Source of the DNA: DATKUC01 sp964577375
GTDB taxonomy: Bacteria > Spirochaetota > Spirochaetia > DSM-27196 > DATKUC01
Direction of reading: 5' to 3'
Length of the DNA: 64,000 bases
NCBI GenBank assembly: GCA_964577375.1
Contig: CAZNYW010000013.1
Location: 1-64,000, forward strand
The notes under the pieces are model-generated. The model was given only the letters and a program-made list of their open reading frames with translations. It made no database searches and was not told where the DNA came from. This document shows positions 25,104 through 33,874 of this stretch, piece after piece; positions within the stretch are counted from its first letter, which is position 1, and each line of letters starts with the position of its first letter. Made by a program: the position numbers and the translations under genes.

Positions 25104-25865
25104 GTGGAGATCCAGGGCCTCAGCTTTTCGCTGCGCGGCATACCGATCCTCGACGGCATATCCGCTGATTTTCCGACCGGACAGATTTCGGCGATCATTG
25201 GTTCAAACGGCGCAGGGAAGACGACCCTGCTGCGCTGTCTGAGCGGGGAACTCGCCGCGGACTCCGGCGGAGTAGGTGTCGGCGGCCGGGATGTCGACCC
25301 GCGTTCGGACGAGTGGAAGCGCGCGGTCGGAGTCGTGCCGGACGCCGACCAGCTTTTCGACGAGCTGACCGTTCAGGAGCAGCTCTCTCTCGCGGCCTCG
25401 GTGTTCGGGATCACGGGAGATGAGCAGCGGACGCGCGTGGAGTCGCTCCTGGCCCTTTCTGATCTCACCGACCGCAAGGACTCCGCTGCCGCTGAGCTGT
25501 CGGCCGGAATGCGAAAAAGGCTCGCTGTTGCCCTGGCGCTCATACACGCACCGCGCATACTCCTGTTCGACGAGCCGCTCAATACCATGGACTTCGCGAG
25601 CAGCGAGACCTTCTTCGGACTGCTTCGATACCTCCGCTCGATTGACCGAACGATATTGATCACCGGACACTCTCTTCAGTCGCTGGTTCGCGTCGCCGAT
25701 CGTTTTGTGGAGATCGAAGCGGGCAGGGTGATCAACAGTGTACAGATGCCGGAGGGTGCGCGAACAGCCGAAGCGATCACGCCGCTTCTTCGCTCGCGCG
25801 CGGGCGGCGGCAGGAGCGTCGAAGCCGCCGCCCGGGAGATCGACCTGGCCTGGATGAGCCCGTGA
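25104..25865 (+). CDS. ABC transporter ATP-binding protein
   Basis: 253 residues from a GTG start with GGAGG upstream. Walker A is GSNGAGKTTL (about 33-42), the signature is AELSAGMRKRLA, Walker B is RILLFDEPLNTMD, and the switch His is in TGHSLQSLV. The Q-loop is poorly conserved (VGVVPDADQLFDELTVQ). It overlaps the next gene by 4 bases, which encodes its membrane partner. The substrate is unknown; the exporter arrangement is typical of ABC-2-like systems. Confidence 0.9.
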   Translation: MEIQGLSFSLRGIPILDGISADFPTGQISAIIGSNGAGKTTLLRCLSGELAADSGGVGVGGRDVDPRSDEWKRAVGVVPDADQLFDELTVQEQLSLAASVFGITGDEQRTRVESLLALSDLTDRKDSAAAELSAGMRKRLAVALALIHAPRILLFDEPLNTMDFASSETFFGLLRYLRSIDRTILITGHSLQSLVRVADRFVEIEAGRVINSVQMPEGARTAEAITPLLRSRAGGGRSVEAAAREIDLAWMSP

Positions 25866-26920
25866 CGCTCAGCAAAGCGCTTTCCCTGACCCGCTCCCGC
25901 CGTCTTCGACCCGAGACCTACAGCAGGGTGTCGGGCGCGCTCGTCGCATTCTTTCTCATTGTACTGCTCGCCCGCGCAGGCGCGGACTTCTATCTTGCGC
26001 AGTTCCTGGCTGCCCCGCAGTCCGGTCTGTTTGCGCTCTGGAACGTTGCATGGTGCATCCTTTTCCTGTCCACCGTGGCGCCTGTGGTCGCCTACCGGGG
26101 CATCGCCCGTACCGCTCGAAGTCCGAGGCTCGGATATTTCCCGCTGTCTGCCCGCCACATAGTCACCGCCGCCGTCGTCTCCTCTCTCACCGGCGCCGTC
26201 GCGATTGCGCCTGTCCTGCTGTCGCTGTTAGCGGCGCTGCTCGGGCTGCGCGGTGCGCCGGCCGCCCTCTATTTCGTGCTGGTTCTTGCATCCGGTCTGT
26301 CTGGATTCCTGCTCGTCGAGGCGGTCGCCTGGAAGTGCCGGGTGGCCGAGGAGCACCTCGAGCTTATCGAAGCGGCGCTGCTCGCGGTAATGATTCTCGC
26401 CAATCCCGACTTCGCCGCCGCCGGGCGGCCCCAGATAACCCTGTTCATGCACTGGAAGATCGGCCCGTCGGCCGGGCCACTGCTGCTGCTTCTCCCGCTT
26501 GCGGGAACCGCCGTTGCGCTGGTCGCCATTCTCGCGGCGGGGGCGTTCGGCGCGCTCAGAGCTCCCCGCCGCCGCAGGTCGGCACGCAGTCCCGGTCTGG
26601 TGCTCTACCGAACGCGGATACCCGCAGGCCTTTTCGCGGCGACCTACGCCGTCGAGATACCGGTCATTCTCACCAACGCAGGACTCTACACGACCGTACG
26701 TGGCGTCGTTGTAACGCTGCTCGCAGTTCGAGTTCTGTGGTTTCTCGCGTTTCTCTTCCGCACCGAGCAGGAAATCGGTAGCGTCATCCGCGGGCCGCAG
26801 CTTTTCAGACTGCGTCTTCCCCTCTACCGGAGCGCCGCGCTCTACCACTTCGCGCTCTGTGCACTTCCAGTCGTGCTGTACGCGATCCGCTCGATTTTGG
26901 ATCGCGCCGGGGTTTCCTGA
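25862..26920 (+). CDS. Integral membrane subunit paired with the ABC ATPase
   Basis: 352 residues from a GTG overlapping the ATPase stop codon. About nine hydrophobic segments (for example VSGALVAFFLIVLLARAGAD and SLLAALLGLRGAPAALYFVL) separated by short basic loops. No domain name can be given beyond 'ABC-2-type exporter permease-like'; the tight overlap is the main evidence. The G+C content is very high even for this window. Confidence 0.7.
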   Translation: MTLSKALSLTRSRRLRPETYSRVSGALVAFFLIVLLARAGADFYLAQFLAAPQSGLFALWNVAWCILFLSTVAPVVAYRGIARTARSPRLGYFPLSARHIVTAAVVSSLTGAVAIAPVLLSLLAALLGLRGAPAALYFVLVLASGLSGFLLVEAVAWKCRVAEEHLELIEAALLAVMILANPDFAAAGRPQITLFMHWKIGPSAGPLLLLLPLAGTAVALVAILAAGAFGALRAPRRRRSARSPGLVLYRTRIPAGLFAATYAVEIPVILTNAGLYTTVRGVVVTLLAVRVLWFLAFLFRTEQEIGSVIRGPQLFRLRLPLYRSAALYHFALCALPVVLYAIRSILDRAGVS

Positions 26921-26958
26921 GTATATTTGGCCAAAAGACGATTGGAGGAAGCTTAACC

Positions 26959-27978
26959 ATGAAAGCCGTTGGACTATTCCGCTATCTGCCGGTCGCCGAT
27001 CCCCGCGCGTTTGTCGACGTCGACATCGCGGAACCAGAAGTTCGAGGGCGCGACCTCCTGGTCTCCGTTCGTGCTGTTTCAGTAAATCCGGTCGATACCA
27101 AGGTGAGATCCCCGCGGTCGGGCGAGGAGAGGGAGCCGCGCGTCCTCGGTTGGGACGCTTCAGGCGTCGTCGAGAGGACCGGCCCCGACTGCACAATCTT
27201 CAAGCCCGGAGACGAGGTCTACTATGCGGGGAGTATCGTCAGACCAGGCTGCAACAGCGAGCTGCATCTGGTGGATGAGCGCATCGTAGGCAGGAAACCT
27301 GCTTCCCTTTCGTTCGCTCAGGCGGCCGCACTTCCCCTCACCGCCATAACCGGCTGGGAGGCGCTGTTCGACCAGATGAAGATCGCCGCTGACGGTGCCG
27401 ATTCCGGCCGCACGCTGCTTGTAATCGGCGGCGCCGGCGGTGCGGGCTCGATCGCGATTCAGCTTGCAAAGAAAATCGCCCGGCTCTCCGTCATCGCGAC
27501 TGCCTCGCGGGAGGAGTCGCGTGAGTGGTGCCGGTCTCTCGGTGCTGATCTCGTCGTCGACCACACCAAAGACATCGTCAGCCAGATCAGGTCCTCCGGA
27601 ATCGAAAACGTCGACTACGTCTACTGCACGAACAGCATCGAGGAGCACCTGGGCGCGATAGCCGAGATAGTTGCGCCCAAAGGCCGGGTCTGCTCGATCG
27701 TCGGCGGCGGCAGCGGCGTCAACGTTGGCTCGCTCTTCGACAAGAGCGCAAGTTTCTCCTGGGAGCTGATGTTTACCAGGCCCAGATACCAGACCGGCGA
27801 CATGATCGAACAGCACCGGCTGCTCGACAGGGTCTCGGAGCTCGTGGACCAGGGTGTTCTCCGGACTACGCTGCGGGAGGTGATCACACCATTGAACGCG
27901 GAGAATCTTCGGAAAGCACACGGCCTCATCGAATCCGGGCACACCGTAGGGAAGATCGTTCTCGAAGGATTCGCGTAG
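26959..27978 (+). CDS. Quinone-oxidoreductase-like zinc-type MDR protein
   Basis: 339 residues, ATG with GGAGGAAGC upstream. The medium-chain reductase fold is clear: VLGWDASGVVERTGPDCTIF in the GroES-like domain, AQAAALPLTAITGWEALFDQ, then the NADPH-binding VIGGAGGAGSIAIQLAKKIA. The structural zinc cysteines are absent, as in the TIGR02817-type 'zinc-binding alcohol dehydrogenase' subfamily and in quinone reductases. It probably reduces an enone or quinone with NADPH. It stands alone, 38 bp after the ABC membrane gene. Confidence 0.88.
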   Translation: MKAVGLFRYLPVADPRAFVDVDIAEPEVRGRDLLVSVRAVSVNPVDTKVRSPRSGEEREPRVLGWDASGVVERTGPDCTIFKPGDEVYYAGSIVRPGCNSELHLVDERIVGRKPASLSFAQAAALPLTAITGWEALFDQMKIAADGADSGRTLLVIGGAGGAGSIAIQLAKKIARLSVIATASREESREWCRSLGADLVVDHTKDIVSQIRSSGIENVDYVYCTNSIEEHLGAIAEIVAPKGRVCSIVGGGSGVNVGSLFDKSASFSWELMFTRPRYQTGDMIEQHRLLDRVSELVDQGVLRTTLREVITPLNAENLRKAHGLIESGHTVGKIVLEGFA

Positions 27979-28014
27979 CAGGCCGCTGTCGCGCCCGGGG
28001 GCCGCTGCCCGCGG

Positions 28015-28875
28015 CTAGGTCCGGGGAACGTTCGCTTCGTCGACCGTGAGCGTACTCCGCATGTGATCGAAGATCGCGATGAGCGACTTGCGATCGAAGG
28101 CTTTGACCGTGCCGGCGGGATAGTTTTCGATGACGTTGTAGTGAATGAAATAGCGGACAGCGAGCAGCGGACGCGTGCCCGGTATCGCATACACGATCTG
28201 CTCGTATCGGTTGCCCGCGCCCGCATCCATCATGGTGGCCGTCGAGTAGGTGGTACCATTCTCCGTGACTGTTCGAGCCGTCGTGCCGTCGGAAAGGAAC
28301 GCGGCCGCGTCGTCACCCCGTGATCCGGGCAGCAACTCCACGCTCAGCGAGGTGTCGGATGCAAGGTTTGTGCCCCGCGTCATGGCTCTCGGAACGGTAA
28401 ATGACACACCGTGAATGCCTTCGCCCGGTCCGAGGGCGGAGTAGACGTAGGATTGGTCGACGGTCCACCCATTCGGGTATCGCATCGAAAAACCTTTGGT
28501 GCTGTTTTCGAACACGTTCGGAAGGCCTCCCGGATCGGGAGACAGGAGGATGCAGTAGGTACGCCGGACGGAATCTCCGCCGCGCGGCTTTTCTTCGATG
28601 AAGGCGCCGTTGCCGCGAGTCCAGAAGACGAAGGACTCCGAACTGTCTGCAAATCTGGCGCCATCGGCAGAGACAGTCTGAGGCAAGACCATCTTCCGGC
28701 CGCCCGGGAGGTCGAGCCTGACGCTTCGATTGTGATAGAACGCAGCGGTGACGGTGCCGCCGTCGTCGCAGGCGAACGTTACCCTGTTTATGACCCCGGT
28801 TCCTGAGCAGCCGAGCAGACTGTTCGAGATAGCGAGCGCTCCGAGAATCAAGCAGATGCGGAAGATAATCTTCAC
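28015..28875 (-). CDS. Lipoprotein with MliC lysozyme-inhibitor-like domain
   Basis: 286 residues. The signal peptide ends in a lipobox (NSLLGCSG; acylated Cys near residue 23). Residues about 33-98 match MliC, the c-type lysozyme inhibitor: FACDDGGTVTAAFYHNRSVR, SADGARFADSS, FWTRGNGAFIEE. A second domain follows (about 120-280: STKGFSMRYPNGWTVDQSYV, GVSFTVPRAMTRGTNLASDT), a pattern found in other exported proteins with this arrangement. The protein would be anchored in the outer or inner membrane and could protect peptidoglycan from lysozyme. It is divergent from the SDR operon. Confidence 0.75.
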   Translation of the reverse strand: MKIIFRICLILGALAISNSLLGCSGTGVINRVTFACDDGGTVTAAFYHNRSVRLDLPGGRKMVLPQTVSADGARFADSSESFVFWTRGNGAFIEEKPRGGDSVRRTYCILLSPDPGGLPNVFENSTKGFSMRYPNGWTVDQSYVYSALGPGEGIHGVSFTVPRAMTRGTNLASDTSLSVELLPGSRGDDAAAFLSDGTTARTVTENGTTYSTATMMDAGAGNRYEQIVYAIPGTRPLLAVRYFIHYNVIENYPAGTVKAFDRKSLIAIFDHMRSTLTVDEANVPRT

Positions 28876-28951
28876 CGGTTCGTCCCTGTCATGAGCATAT
28901 CATACTGCGCAGTGAAAGCTCCCGGCAGTATCAGGAAGCGTGTGGATGCAC

Positions 28952-28980
28952 ATGACGTCGGGTTTCCTTTTCTCTATAAT
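28952..28980 (+). promoter_or_regulatory. Predicted promoter of the SDR-aldolase-kinase operon
   Basis: ATGACG (28952-28957), 17 bases, and a perfect TATAAT (28975-28980). Transcription would start near 28987, leaving a leader of about 54 bases with AGGAGGAGAGG before the ATG at 29041. Confidence 0.65.
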
Positions 28981-29040
28981 CCCTTCATCACAGCAGGCAA
29001 CTTCATTGCTCGGTTGGGCCGGCAGGAGGAGAGGTACGAT

Positions 29041-29805
29041 ATGGCGCTGATCGATACATTCATGCTGACCGGCAGGTGCGCGGTTATTACCGGGGCCGCA
29101 GGCGGCATCGGGCGCGCTGTTGCACGTGCATACGCCGAGATGGGTGCCGATGTAGCGCTGCTTGACCTGCACGGTGCCGATGAATGCGCCGAAGAGGTGA
29201 GGAAACTGCGCCGCAGAGCCCTGTCCCTCGCAGTCGATGTGACCGAGGAAGCCGGCGTCGCTGGAGCATTCGAATCCATCGAGCGGGAGTTCCGGCGGGT
29301 CGACGTTCTTTTCAACGGTGCCGGAATCGTGGAGGTGGCCCCGGCGGAGGAGATGAGCTACTCGCAGTGGCAGAGAACAGTAAAGGTGGATCTGAACGCC
29401 CAGTTTCTGGTTGCGCGGGAGGCCGGGCGGGCAATGATCCGCGGCGGCAGGGGCGGCTCGATCATCAATGTCGCGTCGATGTCGGGCCACATTGTCAACC
29501 AGCCGCAGCATCATTCGGCGTACAATGCGGCGAAGGCCGGTGTAATCCAGCTCACGCGGTCTCTCGCGGCGGAGTGGGCCGGGCACGGTATTCGGGTGAA
29601 CTCCATAAGCCCGGGCTACGTGGCGACCGCAATGACTCTGCCGGGCTACGAAGAGCTGGGAGAGTCCTGGTTTTCGAACGCCCCGATGAAGAGACTCTGC
29701 CGGCCCGAAGAGCTGCAGGGGCTCGCGGTCTATCTTGCGAGTGATGCGTCATCCTACGTTACCGGAAGCGATATCGTCATTGACGGTGGTTATTCTATAG
29801 TGTAA
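29041..29805 (+). CDS. Short-chain dehydrogenase/reductase, polyol-type
   Basis: 254 residues from the ATG at 29041, set by AGGAGGAGAGG; the open frame extends upstream without a ribosome-binding site. The Rossmann motif TGAAGGIGRA, the NNAG equivalent FNGAGI, and the catalytic Ser-Tyr-Lys (NVASMSG ... YNAAKAG) are present. The segment SISPGYVATAMTLP and the length are those of arabinitol, mannitol and sorbose-type dehydrogenases. It begins a gene set with an aldolase and a PfkB kinase, so a sugar or polyol oxidation as first step is likely. Exact substrate unknown. Confidence 0.85.
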   Translation: MALIDTFMLTGRCAVITGAAGGIGRAVARAYAEMGADVALLDLHGADECAEEVRKLRRRALSLAVDVTEEAGVAGAFESIEREFRRVDVLFNGAGIVEVAPAEEMSYSQWQRTVKVDLNAQFLVAREAGRAMIRGGRGGSIINVASMSGHIVNQPQHHSAYNAAKAGVIQLTRSLAAEWAGHGIRVNSISPGYVATAMTLPGYEELGESWFSNAPMKRLCRPEELQGLAVYLASDASSYVTGSDIVIDGGYSIV

Positions 29806-29877
29806 TTCAATGTCGATCACGGGCCGCCCTCACCGGACCCGCCGTGGTACATTGATCTGCTCACCCTGGAGGATTGG

Positions 29878-30690
29878 ATGAATATTGGCAAACAGATACG
29901 GCTCAACAGGATCTTCTCGCATCCGAGCGGCAGGCTCTTCTCGGTGGCGGTAGACCATTTCGGCGGCTACCCCGTCGGATTGCCTCCGACGCTCCGCGAA
30001 ATGCAGGATACGCTTGCCCGCGTCGCGGCCGGGCGGCCCGATGCGGTGACAATGCACATAGGCGTGGCAACCAATGCGTGGACCCCGCATGCCGGAAAGC
30101 TTCCCATGATACTTCAGAGCACCTTTGCACGGCCGGACGATTCGCAGTATGAGCTGCTGGTAACACCCGACGATGCCGTGCGCGTGGGCGCGGACGGCTA
30201 CGCGATTGCGACCTATGTCCGCGGACCGACGGAGGGGAAATACCTCAGCTTGCTCTCGCAGCAGGTCCGCACGGCGTCACACACGGAAATGCCGGTGATC
30301 TGCCACATCTATCCGCGCATCTACCGGGAATCGGGCGTGACCATTTCCTTTGAACCGGAAGACATTGCGTGGGCCGTGCACTGTGCGTTCGAATGCGGAG
30401 CCGATGTCATAAAGGTCCCCTATTGCGCGGACGTCGAAGCGTACAGGCAGATCGTCGCCTCCTGCCCCGTGCCGGTGGTCGCCGCGGGTGGACCGAAACA
30501 GGATACGCGGCCGAAGGCGCTCGCGATGATGGCGGAAGTTGTGGAGAGCGGAGCCCGCGGAGCGACGGTCGGACGGAACGTGTGGGGCTTCGACGAAATA
30601 ACCAGGTCGATCGAAGCGTTCAAGGCGGTCATCCACGACAAGGCCGACCCCGCGACCGCGCTGAAGCAGGCGGGACTGCCGATATCGTAA
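29878..30690 (+). CDS. Class I aldolase (FbaB/LsrF-like)
   Basis: 270 residues, GGAGG before the ATG. A (beta/alpha)8 barrel of the DeoC/FbaB/LsrF superfamily. The Schiff-base Lys is in ADVIKVPYCADV, and the phosphate-binding end is VVAAGGPKQDTRP followed by GARGATVGRNVWG. It probably cleaves a phosphorylated keto-sugar made by the adjacent kinase. The stop overlaps the start of the PfkB gene by one base (TAATG), so translation is coupled. Confidence 0.82.
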   Translation: MNIGKQIRLNRIFSHPSGRLFSVAVDHFGGYPVGLPPTLREMQDTLARVAAGRPDAVTMHIGVATNAWTPHAGKLPMILQSTFARPDDSQYELLVTPDDAVRVGADGYAIATYVRGPTEGKYLSLLSQQVRTASHTEMPVICHIYPRIYRESGVTISFEPEDIAWAVHCAFECGADVIKVPYCADVEAYRQIVASCPVPVVAAGGPKQDTRPKALAMMAEVVESGARGATVGRNVWGFDEITRSIEAFKAVIHDKADPATALKQAGLPIS

Positions 30691-31601
30691 TGTGGGACGT
30701 GCTCGCGTTCGGTGCCGTCGCGGTCGATGACATCTGCTACGTCGACCGATTCCCCGATCGAAATATCAAGCTCGAGGCGCGAACCACCGATCGCGAGGCC
30801 GGCGGGCTCGCCGGCAACGTCGCGGTCACCGTGACCCGGATGGGCAGAACCGCCGCCTATTGCGGAGTTCTCGGACAGGATGAGCTGTCGCGGTTTGCCC
30901 GTGGAGAGCTCGAACACGAGGGGGTTGATTGTTCGCCGACCGCGACGCGCGACGGCGCGAAGCCGTTTCACTCCTTCGTCATTGTGGATGAAAGCGACGG
31001 GTCGAGAACCATTCTCTATTCGAGCGAGGGTGTAACCGAACCGCAGTCGGGTGCTGTGACCGGCGCTCTCGTCGGTCGCTGCCGCGTGCTCTTCGTAGAC
31101 CACACCGCACCACGCGCGGGCCTCGCGGCCGCCCGTCTCGCGCGGAAGTCCGGGATTCCGGTGGTCGCCGACATCGAGCGGGTAGAAACCGCCGCCGGCC
31201 GGGAACTGCTCGGTGAGGTCGATCATTTGATTGTCGGGATCGATTTCGCGAAGGAGCTGACTGGAAAGGCCGAGCCTGAGGCGATGGTGAGATCCCTCAT
31301 GCGAGCCGGCCGCAGCCTTGTCGCGGTGACCGACGGCGAAAACGGCTGCTGGTGGACGGACGCCGGCCGGCAGGTGAGATTCCAGCCCGCTTTCGGGGTG
31401 GAAACGGTCGATACGCTCGGCTGCGGCGACGTTTTCCACGGCGCCTACGCCGCCTTTCTCGCCGCCGGCGAACCGGCGGCGAAGGCAATTCGCCGGGCAG
31501 CGGCGGCCGCCGCCATAAAGGCAACGAGGCGGGGCGTCCGCGCAGGAATTCCGCATCGGAATGAGGTCGAGGCCTTCCTGAAGGATCAACCGGACTGTTG
31601 A
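30690..31601 (+). CDS. PfkB-family carbohydrate kinase
   Basis: 303 residues from the ATG at 30690. Domains: N-terminal GAVAVDDICYVDRFPDR, lid region EAGGLAGNVAVTVTRMG (second PfkB signature), and the C-terminal ATP/catalytic signature DTLGCGDVFHGAYAAF, with the Asp of GCGD as catalytic base (usual form GAGD). It phosphorylates a sugar, sugar acid or similar, cytoplasmically. With the aldolase and SDR it suggests a short route: oxidise, phosphorylate, cleave. The exact sugar is not given by sequence. Confidence 0.88.
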   Translation: MWDVLAFGAVAVDDICYVDRFPDRNIKLEARTTDREAGGLAGNVAVTVTRMGRTAAYCGVLGQDELSRFARGELEHEGVDCSPTATRDGAKPFHSFVIVDESDGSRTILYSSEGVTEPQSGAVTGALVGRCRVLFVDHTAPRAGLAAARLARKSGIPVVADIERVETAAGRELLGEVDHLIVGIDFAKELTGKAEPEAMVRSLMRAGRSLVAVTDGENGCWWTDAGRQVRFQPAFGVETVDTLGCGDVFHGAYAAFLAAGEPAAKAIRRAAAAAAIKATRRGVRAGIPHRNEVEAFLKDQPDC

Positions 31602-31653
31602 CCCCTGATAGATCCCTTGAAACGTCACTGCGATCGCTACTACCATCTTCCTC

Positions 31654-32667
31654 ATGACCTCCTACATCGATCCGAGAGCCGTACCGGTTCGGAAGCTGTC
31701 GAACGGCGCTGCAGTTCCGGCGCTCGGGCTGGGGACTTTCGGCAATGACCGATTCTCGCCGAGCGAGGTTTCCCGTGCGGTAGACGGCGCCGTGAGAGCG
31801 GGCTACCGCTTCATCGACTGTGCCGCTGCCTACGGTAACGAGCCGGAGATCGGCGAGATCATCGAGGGCCTAATCCTCGAGGGGGTCGTTGCGCGCGAGG
31901 AGCTGCTCATATCGTCCAAGGTCTGGAACACCGACCACGATGCGGGCGACACCGTCCGTGCCTGCGAGAGATCCCTCCGGAACCTCCGGACCGGCTACCT
32001 GGATCTCTACCTGGTGCACTGGCCGTTTCCGAACCACCACCCGCCCGGCGCGGCGGCGGATTCGCGACAGCCCGATGCGCGCCCTTTCCGGATCGACGAG
32101 TACATGGTCTGCTGGCGGCAGATGGAGGAGCTGGTTCACCGCGGTCTGGTCCGCGGGATAGGCACATCGAACATGACGGTCGCGAAGATGGAAGCGCTCT
32201 TACCGTTGTGCGACGTCCGTCCCGTCGTCAATCAGATGGAGATGCACCCGGCATTTCAACAGCCGGAGCTCTTTCGTTACTGCGTCGACCGCGGAATTCA
32301 GCCGGTCGCCTTCAGCCCGCTTGGTTCGCCGATCCGTCCGCAGCGTGACCGTTCCCCGGGTGATGTGCCGGCCATGGACATGCCGGAGATCCGGGCGATT
32401 GCCGAAGCGCACGGAGTTCACCCCGCCCTTGTCTGTCTCAAGTGGGCCGCACAGCGAGGGCAGATTCCCATTCCCTTTTCCGTATATCCGGAGGAGTTCG
32501 TGGCGAATCTCCGCGCCGTTACCGAAGATCCGCTTTCATCCGAAGAGATGCGCCGCATAGAAATCGCCGACAGGGATTGCCGGCTGATCAAAGGGGTGGT
32601 CTTCCTGTGGGAATCCGCGCCATCCTGGAGGTCGCTCTGGGACGAGGAAGGCCATGCTGATTCGTGA
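31654..32667 (+). CDS. Aldo/keto reductase
   Basis: 337 residues. AKR catalytic tetrad: Asp and Tyr in RFIDCAAAYGNEPEIG, Lys in LISSKVWNTD, His in LYLVHWPFP. The NADPH-binding end (IPIPFSVYPEEFVANLRAVT) varies from the usual IPKS form (here IPFS), so cofactor affinity may differ. It reduces aldehydes or sugars. It follows the PfkB gene after 52 bp and overlaps the histidine kinase gene by 14 bases. Confidence 0.88.
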   Translation: MTSYIDPRAVPVRKLSNGAAVPALGLGTFGNDRFSPSEVSRAVDGAVRAGYRFIDCAAAYGNEPEIGEIIEGLILEGVVAREELLISSKVWNTDHDAGDTVRACERSLRNLRTGYLDLYLVHWPFPNHHPPGAAADSRQPDARPFRIDEYMVCWRQMEELVHRGLVRGIGTSNMTVAKMEALLPLCDVRPVVNQMEMHPAFQQPELFRYCVDRGIQPVAFSPLGSPIRPQRDRSPGDVPAMDMPEIRAIAEAHGVHPALVCLKWAAQRGQIPIPFSVYPEEFVANLRAVTEDPLSSEEMRRIEIADRDCRLIKGVVFLWESAPSWRSLWDEEGHADS

Positions 32668-33871
32668 TAATCGATGGGTTGTCGCTGTGGCCGGCGTCAT
32701 CGCAGTCACGCACGTGTCGATTCTCGTCCTGGCCTATTCGCGGATCGGAGATTATCCGGCCGAGGGCGGGTGGTATCTCCAGATCCTTGTCCTGACGGTG
32801 ATATCGTTCGCCGTCGGTATTCGCTGGCTCCTGCTTCGCAGCAGGCGGGTGTGGAGCGCTGTGGTTATCCTGCTGTGCTACAGCGTTATTGCATATGCGA
32901 ATGCGAAATACTTCGACATGGATTTCATCATGCTCACCGCATTCATCTGTGAGGTGGGCGTGCTCCTTCCCGATACCTCGAGCAGAGTGATGCTCGGTCT
33001 CGTCCTGGCGACCATCGGGGTAACAAAATGGATTGCGATATACAGTATTTCCATTCCCGACGTGGATGGCGCCGTTCACATTGTGCTGCTCATGTGCTAC
33101 GTCGTTTTCCTCTACCTGATGTTCCGATTTGTGCGGGATATGCAGGAACAGCTGCGGAAGCAGGATGCGCTGCAGGTCCGCCTCGACGGAGCGGTTGCGC
33201 AGCTTACGAACGCGAATCTTGGCTTTCAGCGGCATGCGGTTCTCGCCGAAGAGGAGTCTGCCTCCAACGAGCGACGGCGCATTTCCAGGGAGATCCACGA
33301 TACGGTCGGCTACACGATGACCAACATCATCATGATGATGGAAGAGGCGAGCGCCCGGCTGGAGTCCGACCTTGACCGCGTACGCCAGCTGATTCGTACG
33401 ACGCGTCTTCAGGCCGAACAGGGCTGGGAGGAGGCCCGGTCTGCGCTGCGGGCGTTGCGAGCGCTGCGGAGTGGCGAGATCACCGGGGCGCTCGCGCTCA
33501 CCAAGCTGGTTCGCGCGTTCGAGCAGGCGACAGGAATCTCAGTCGAGGTCTCGTTCGGCAACGTGGTGTGGCCGATGCGCGAGGAGCTTGAGGCGGTCAC
33601 CTACCGGTTCGTCCAGGAGGGAATGACGAACTCCTTCCGGCACGGACGGGCCACCAGGATCGAGGTCTTTCTGTGGGATGCGAAGAACGAGCTGCGGCTG
33701 ACCATGTGGGACAACGGCGTCGGCGCTACGGAGTTCAAAGAGGGCATTGGGATGAACGGTCTACTCGAACGCATCGCACCTCTCGGCGGGCGTCTGACGG
33801 CCCGGGGACTTCCCCAGGGATTTGAACTTGCCATCGTTATACCCTACACTGAGGAGAATCTGGAGGTATGA
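32654..33871 (+). CDS. NarL-type sensor histidine kinase (HisKA_3)
   Basis: 405 residues. Six hydrophobic segments fill the first 175 residues with no large external loop, so the signal is probably sensed in or at the membrane. The HisKA_3 dimerisation domain holds His215 in ISREIHDTVGY. The ATPase domain follows (TYRFVQEGMTNSFRHGRATR, LTMWDNGVG, GIGMNGLLERI). Its partner is the response regulator 3 bp downstream. It overlaps the aldo/keto reductase gene, which suggests the two-component pair is transcribed with the sugar operon. Confidence 0.9.
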   Translation: MLIRDNRWVVAVAGVIAVTHVSILVLAYSRIGDYPAEGGWYLQILVLTVISFAVGIRWLLLRSRRVWSAVVILLCYSVIAYANAKYFDMDFIMLTAFICEVGVLLPDTSSRVMLGLVLATIGVTKWIAIYSISIPDVDGAVHIVLLMCYVVFLYLMFRFVRDMQEQLRKQDALQVRLDGAVAQLTNANLGFQRHAVLAEEESASNERRRISREIHDTVGYTMTNIIMMMEEASARLESDLDRVRQLIRTTRLQAEQGWEEARSALRALRALRSGEITGALALTKLVRAFEQATGISVEVSFGNVVWPMREELEAVTYRFVQEGMTNSFRHGRATRIEVFLWDAKNELRLTMWDNGVGATEFKEGIGMNGLLERIAPLGGRLTARGLPQGFELAIVIPYTEENLEV

Positions 33872-33874
33872 GGC

